From assembly GCA_039881145.1 (NCBI GenBank), contig JAYKKI010000060.1, positions 10,688,501-10,752,500 on the forward strand: 64,000 nucleotides of DNA, written 5' to 3'. A program made the translations under genes and the position numbers. Shown here piece after piece: positions 59,431 through 64,000 of this stretch. Position 1 is the first letter of the stretch. Every line of letters begins with the position of its first letter. Source of the DNA: Druceiella hillmani (lineage: Eukaryota > Arthropoda > Insecta > Lepidoptera > Hepialidae). The notes below the pieces were generated by a model. That model was not told the DNA's origin, made no database searches, and saw nothing but the letters and a program-made list of their open reading frames with translations.

Positions 59431-60490
59431 CAGCGTAACAGCCGTGGACCGAATTGGTTCGACGAGGAACGCGTCGGCGATAAGCTATAATACAAGCCTA
59501 TAAGCGACAAATTCGAAATTGTTCCCCATCATTCTGGCAACGTATCACCTCCATAAACGAATGGACATTTCTGAGGCGTATTCGAAAATTGCTCGCTAGA
59601 CTCTAAACAGCCAGATACCTCAATAATATTATCAAAATACAAGCGGTCTCAGAAGAAAGATTAGAGAGTTTTACGCGAGTGTCCTGGCCAAAAAATCTGA
59701 TATAATTGCAACGAGTAAGACTTGGCTGGACGAGTCCGTACACGATGGCGAGTTTCTGGGTAGGAATTGCATGGTGCTGAGAGGCGACCAGGTTACGCGC
59801 GGTGACGGCGTTTTACTGGCCTCACGCGAGCACTTCGTGTTGAGGCCTCCACGTCCTCCATAAGTACGAGATCGGTGGCAAGCATTTGTGGGCGAAAATA
59901 TCTCTTGGGCCCAATAGTGTATATATATGTGTAGTAGATCGATATCCAGTGATTATTATGAATTATTTTTTATACAAATTATTAATATCTGTAAACACCT
60001 TAATTCCAATGTACGTGTAATTGGTGATTTTAATATGTATTGCCGAGCCCATAAATTGTTATATTTATATGGATATTTGTTGTCAAATTGCTCATTTGTA
60101 AATTATAATATTGTAAGTAAAGCAAGTAGAAGAATGTGGTACTATCGAGTGACGGTGACGCGAACGTGGAGCGACGTTTCCTGCCATTTGCGCGTGAGGA
60201 CCCGTATCATCCTGCACTTTTTGTGACTACCCATACTCAATTACCTGTATTCAGTTATTAGCTATCTTCTAATATTGATAGCTGTATAAACTAGAACTTT
60301 TCGAAAGAAAACTATGCTTCGCTTTATCCTCTCCTATCTGAGACCGATTGGAGCCATTTTGTTTTCAAATGACGATGTAAATACCGTTATCGAATTTTTC
60401 TACAATCGAGTCTAGAGTTATTTAAACTCTTGCATTCCCTTTAAAACCCAAAATACTTTTAATTTACAGTACCCAGTTTGATTTAATCTG
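59431..60490 (+). pseudogene. Non-LTR retrotransposon endonuclease relic (Jockey/CR1-like)
   Basis: The APE-type endonuclease of these elements nicks target DNA to prime reverse transcription. Plus-strand frames give: SGLRRKIREFYASVLAKKSD-like segment from 59645; IIATSKTWLDESVHDGEFLG near 59700-59760 (family: ..SETWL...., with the catalytic Glu replaced by Lys); GRNCMVLRGDQVTRGDGVLL near 59762-59820; then, after frame changes, DYYELFFIQIINICKHL and VRVIGDFNM at 59945-60040, the second being the conserved GDFN motif; and ENYASLYPLLSETDWSHFVF, NDDVNTVIEFFYN and SCIPF at 60310-60440, the linker toward reverse transcriptase. An upstream RGPNWFDEE segment near 59440 may belong to the element. The reverse transcriptase is absent here. 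It is relatively G+C-rich and less decayed in 59640-59880 than the two RT relics. Confidence 0.85.
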
Positions 60491-60523
60491 TAGTTAATTG
60501 CCGACATCACATGTAAATATTAT

Positions 60524-60784
60524 TTATTTTATAGAAAGACGATACGCAATATGGAGCAGAAACTCAAAGGAACGGATCCATGCACGTAGATCAGAAATGT
60601 CTGTTCCATAAAATTCTACAATTTCAATTTTCTCTACGGGCTTATTCATATTTGTAGGCTTTGCACCACATATAAAGCACTTGGGTGTAATATCCTTATT
60701 ATACACAATGTAACATATATTACAATTGACCATTATGAAGTGCAAATCATAAGTAATATTTAATTCTAACTCAGCAGTGCGCAT
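60524..60784 (-). pseudogene. Fragment of an unnamed transposon-associated zinc-finger protein
   Basis: An open minus-strand frame of 86 codons. Visible features: LHFIMVNCNICYIVYNKD, then CFICGAKPTNMN (the second CxxC pair of a possible zinc site, the first being CNIC) and, after a short spacer, ISDLRAWIRSFEFLLHIAYR. I recognise the arrangement (LHF.MVDGKVC...C.ICGA.P..MN, then L.AWIR.FE.LLHI.Y.L) as recurrent in many uncharacterised insect and cnidarian proteins that occur in high copy and are probably encoded by a DNA transposon or related repeat. Its function is not known to me. The frame stops where the family continues, so this is a fragment. It lies tail-to-tail with the endonuclease relic 35 bases away. 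Confidence 0.55.
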
Positions 60785-63309
60785 ATTAGATGGAGTTTAT
60801 TTTTCAATTTTCCAACTTAGTAGATTCTTTTTTAAATACATTTAATTTTTTTAATACACGTGAATTTCGTTTTCCTACAACATTTGGTGGATCCGGGACG
60901 TGGATTGTTTCAAATAATCGTTCCACCTAAAATATGTTTAAACTAAAGGGGATTAAGCTATGGGTTATTATAACTCTAGGAAATAATATTTGCTTTCCGA
61001 AAGAGCTAAGCTAAATATAAATATAGTTTTTCATTATTGGGTACATTCTTGGGATTTTCTCGATCGGTGTTGGACTTGGCAAGTGACATTGACACCTTCA
61101 TTATAACATTAGCTATGGCAAAACGCCGTTGAGCTCGCCAGGACCATGATATGTTCCAGTGCAAACTCAGAGACGGAATAGCTCTCCGCCAAACCTTCAC
61201 TTTCTACATTTTGTAGAAAAGGTGCACTTGTCAAACGTCTTTGGTTATTTGCCTCATGAGTCTAGGACTGGTATTCTCCATATGGTAGGTAGTCGGCAAA
61301 TCAAATTTTTTAATCAGCCACACGTACAATTTAAATTTTTTAATTGACAACTTTTCGGTCCTCATCAGAATAATTTTCTAGATCATGAATATTTTCGTGA
61401 TATTCTCGTACACCGTTTATTTTACAGCCTTCCTGGTTATTTTGGCAGGCGCAAATACAATCGGCGTTATTAAAATTCCAAGGTGCAGCTGAAAAAAAGC
61501 GATTTAAATCTTATCCAAAAATTTGTATTTATCACATAAAAACTATGATTGAGTTAGAAACTAACAATTTTTTTCTTATACCTTTGAAATTTAAATATGG
61601 CAAAAAGAATTGGAAAGATAACTTATACAGTCGAACCACGAATAACTATTGTTATTTAACAGTAAAAAACGAAATTTTAAATGTACATATATTCATTAAA
61701 AGGTTTCATAGTAGTCACTAGTATGCAGTCAAGTACATAAAGGATTTTCTATATTTCAACAGCTACAATTGCAATTTTAATTACGAGTAACGTTTATAAT
61801 ATTTGAACATTTATTAGTAACATTCATAATGTTGATGGTGGGCCCTCCAAATGAGTTTAAACGTTTCAAAATGACCTTACAGTTATGTATTAATGGCTCC
61901 TATCTAGTCCCAATTCTAATTCCATATATTTCTAATCGATTCTTTTACCTTATGTTTTTTTTATATTTCAAGCAACTACTTATATGGGAGCAGACGATTG
62001 ACATCGGGATACCCCAGGAGTCTTATATTAGCTTTAAAAACGGCTTGTACCTTTATTAAAAAGCACTTTTATCTAGTACGGAATTCCTCTCCAAAATGTA
62101 CACTTACAATATTGTCATATAGTATGAGTTTTCCTCTTAATATCGATGACATTTTACAAACTAATTTTAACGAAAAACTTCCAACGATTTTGTATTTACA
62201 TGAGTGCATGCAATTGCGCAGAATACTCAGGGAAACCTTACGACTGTATGGAAACAAACAATTTCTTGAAAATACATGTATTTTGTAAATAATATACGTA
62301 TTTTGTTTATAATGTGGAATAACTAAATAAAGTTTTCGCTTCATTAATTAGTTTGTACTAGTATAGTTTTTTTTCTAAATCGATGAACGTAATTTGTAGT
62401 TTGTAACACTCGCTTCCTTGATTATACTTTCTAATACAGTATTTTTTTTAATATTCAACATAACTTTTGTTAATGTGAAATCAAATTTTTAAATCCTGCT
62501 CATTGAGCTCACACGTATAATTTACTTGACGTTTATTTGTCCGCCGAGGTCCATTATTTTTATTATAGGAAACATTTTTCAGTCTTGTTGTTGACTTTTT
62601 TTAACGTAAAATTAAATAATTTTACATAAAAAAGAACATGAAAATGACATATAGAAAAATCGTCTAATGTTTGTAACATAATCAATCGAAAGGTAATTTA
62701 AAAAACTTTAAACGTTTTACATAGTAACAGAAAACCGTGTTAAAGTAACTCCTTAAATCCAACCTACATTTGTTCTCAATATATCTGAAAAGTTATATAA
62801 CAGCAATTTTCTTAGTATCTTCAACAATGTTTTTATTTAGGGAAAAGTGGGATTTAATATAAAGTTACAGGATGACTGACAGGTGGACTAATCGTCCTAT
62901 AATAACCCAATGTCTAGGGTTACCACATTACAAAATTACATATTACCAACGAACCGCACTTTTCCAACATTTTCGAGATCGTTAAATTCTGTAATATTTT
63001 GCGGTGCTTTCCTAATTAATTTAAGCAGTTGTAGTACGATTTTCTTTCTATCATCGTTATAGGTTCTATGTTTCAAAACACATCGGAAAAATAAACATGG
63101 AATAGTCTAAAATTTTGAGGTATTTTTTTCACAACATAATTACCGTAGGCTTACTAAAAAAATTATCGAAAAAAATAAACCGACATCAGATTCCTTACGA
63201 TCCGTCACAACTAAATACAGTAAGTGTTTAATTATTGGAAAAATAAGAAATTGCCTCATAAAATGAGGTAGTAAGGCATGAAAATGGGCCGCTTAATATT
63301 AAATTTAGG
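60785..63309. other. AT-rich DNA, no supported gene
   Basis: Several medium reading frames occur: minus 61006-61200 (possibly continuing the zinc-finger fragment, unproven), plus 61829-62059, and overlapping plus 61998-62288 and minus 62069-62344. None matches a family convincingly. An AATAAAG poly(A)-like signal at about 62326 follows the plus-strand frames. Confidence 0.45.
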
Positions 63310-63313
63310 TTAA

Positions 63314-63375
63314 CCCTCAACTGGCCGGGTGGTTTTTTTGTAACATAACGGGCCTGGCGCGGTCACCGTGACCGC
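63314..63375. repeat. piggyBac terminal and subterminal repeat
   Basis: GC-rich end sequence with GGGCCTGGCGCGGTCACC and a 6-bp-arm palindrome. In this superfamily the terminal and subterminal repeats are transposase binding sites. Confidence 0.75.
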
Positions 63376-63699
63376 ATGTACTTAAAGTATAATATTTTTT
63401 GATATTATCCTAATAATAAATAAATAAAAATACTCAGTGTTACTGATAGTGTTTACTTTTAATTAGGAAAGAAAAATTAACAAAATATAACTTCTATTAA
63501 TGCTAAATAAAAAAAAAACATTACTCAAACGCCAAAACGAAACAAAATCTCTAAACTTCTGTATAAATTCCTTAAAAAAAAATCTTAACTAATTTTTGAA
63601 AAACAAATTTGGTTTTGTTGTCTTAAGAGATCATATAATATAGAGAAAATAAAAAATTAACTTAAAAGATATTGTTAATGACAAATTGACAACCGTCAA

Positions 63700-64000
63700 T
63701 CATGGTCTTGTTTCGCGACAATCGCGGCACATCTTTTGGCTACATTCGATACATATCGGCTTTCTACAACAAAAACATACATGATAGGTCTTTCGTTTTT
63801 TTTTGGAATCACAAGTATAGCATGTTTTTCTAGTTTCCAGCTTTTCTTCTACCTCGGGTATAGGTTCTTCTATGTTTAGTACTCTTCTTATAGCTAAGCG
63901 AAGCTGTCGAGTCAGATGTTGATTACTTGCTCGCCTATGTAAATGCGGTTTGACAAGACATAATGCGAGATCTTTCATAAACTGAAGCCTTTTAATCTTA
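63700..64000 (-). CDS. piggyBac transposase, C-terminal part (cut by window edge)
   Basis: PiggyBac transposases excise and insert elements at TTAA without leaving footprints. The minus-strand frame is open from the window edge to the stop at 63702-63700, about 99 codons. It contains DLALCLVKPHLHRRASN, the end of the RNase H-like core (family: ...L...LV.PH...R), then a charged linker (EEPIPEVEEKLETRK) and a cysteine-rich terminal domain: CYTC near residue 62, then CFCC, CIEC and CRDC-type pairs with His before the second. This is the RING/PHD-like cross-brace that binds the element ends. No stop or frameshift occurs in the visible part, unlike every other transposase in the window. The catalytic Asp residues are outside the window, so whether it is active cannot be judged. 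Confidence 0.9.
   Translation of the reverse strand, partial: KIKRLQFMKDLALCLVKPHLHRRASNQHLTRQLRLAIRRVLNIEEPIPEVEEKLETRKTCYTCDSKKKRKTYHVCFCCRKPICIECSQKMCRDCRETRP

Larger units (their letters stand above)
63310..64000 (-). mobile_element. piggyBac element, 3' end and downstream part
   Basis: A TTAA at 63310-63313, the invariant piggyBac target, is followed by CCCTCAACTGGCCGGG (piggyBac ends begin CCC with a Y-rich start). A subterminal GGTCAC-C-GTGACC palindrome lies at 63361-63373. About 325 bases further is the stop codon of a piggyBac transposase read toward this end. The other end of the element lies outside the window. It looks better preserved than any other element here. Confidence 0.88.

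Noticed and set aside
61006..61200. Minus-strand frame as upstream exon of the zinc-finger fragment
   Set aside because: Same strand and position would fit, but the residues do not match the part of that family I would expect, and the intervening sequence has stops.
62190..62288. RETLRLYGN near the end of a plus-strand frame resembles the cytochrome P450 K-helix (ETLRLYP)
   Set aside because: No heme-binding Cys motif, PERF motif or other P450 block occurs nearby, and overlapping frames exist on the other strand. A nine-residue match is not enough.

Overview
This is an animal nuclear genome fragment, most likely from an insect. It is very AT-rich, packed with (TA)n and (TG)n microsatellites, and has no operons or dense coding. 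Every protein-like stretch I recognise comes from a transposable element family common in insects: Helitron, Jockey/CR1-like non-LTR retrotransposon, hAT, Tigger/pogo, mariner, piggyBac and a tRNA-derived SINE. I found no host protein-coding gene that I can support. I cannot name the order or species.

Layout. 0-3 kb: a broken Helitron Rep/Hel reading frame on the minus strand, preceded by a heat-shock-type promoter (an unusually long HSE array, a TATA box and an initiator). 4-10 kb: two decayed reverse transcriptase fragments on opposite strands, a SINE copy and a dispersed repeat. 10-19 kb: a roughly 1-kb dispersed repeat present twice, a diverged ~120-bp minisatellite, a mariner fragment with a GC-rich patch, and a better-preserved SINE. 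20-22 kb: a Tigger/pogo transposase relic. 27-29.7 kb: three local tandem duplications. 29.8-38.0 kb: a large inverted repeat with arms of about 3.1-3.4 kb, each carrying a hAT transposase relic; the right hAT copy keeps both terminal inverted repeats. 45-48.2 kb: a shuffled block with direct repeats and a perfect 124-bp inverted repeat, then a nine-unit minisatellite. 49-58 kb: several perfect hairpins, a 198-bp tandem repeat, a GC-rich island and an old interspersed repeat. 59.6-60.5 kb: a decayed retrotransposon endonuclease. 60.5-60.8 kb: a zinc-finger-like fragment of an unnamed transposon-associated protein. 63.3-64.0 kb: the 3' end of a piggyBac element whose transposase C-terminus is uninterrupted and runs off the window.

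How it fits together: the window reads as repeat-rich intergenic or heterochromatin-like DNA. Two features stand out. One is the HSE array and core promoter placed directly upstream of the Helitron reading frame in the same orientation. The other is the multi-kilobase inverted repeat around the hAT copies, which would give a long hairpin RNA if transcribed through. All identities here come from reading by eye; no database search or alignment program was run.
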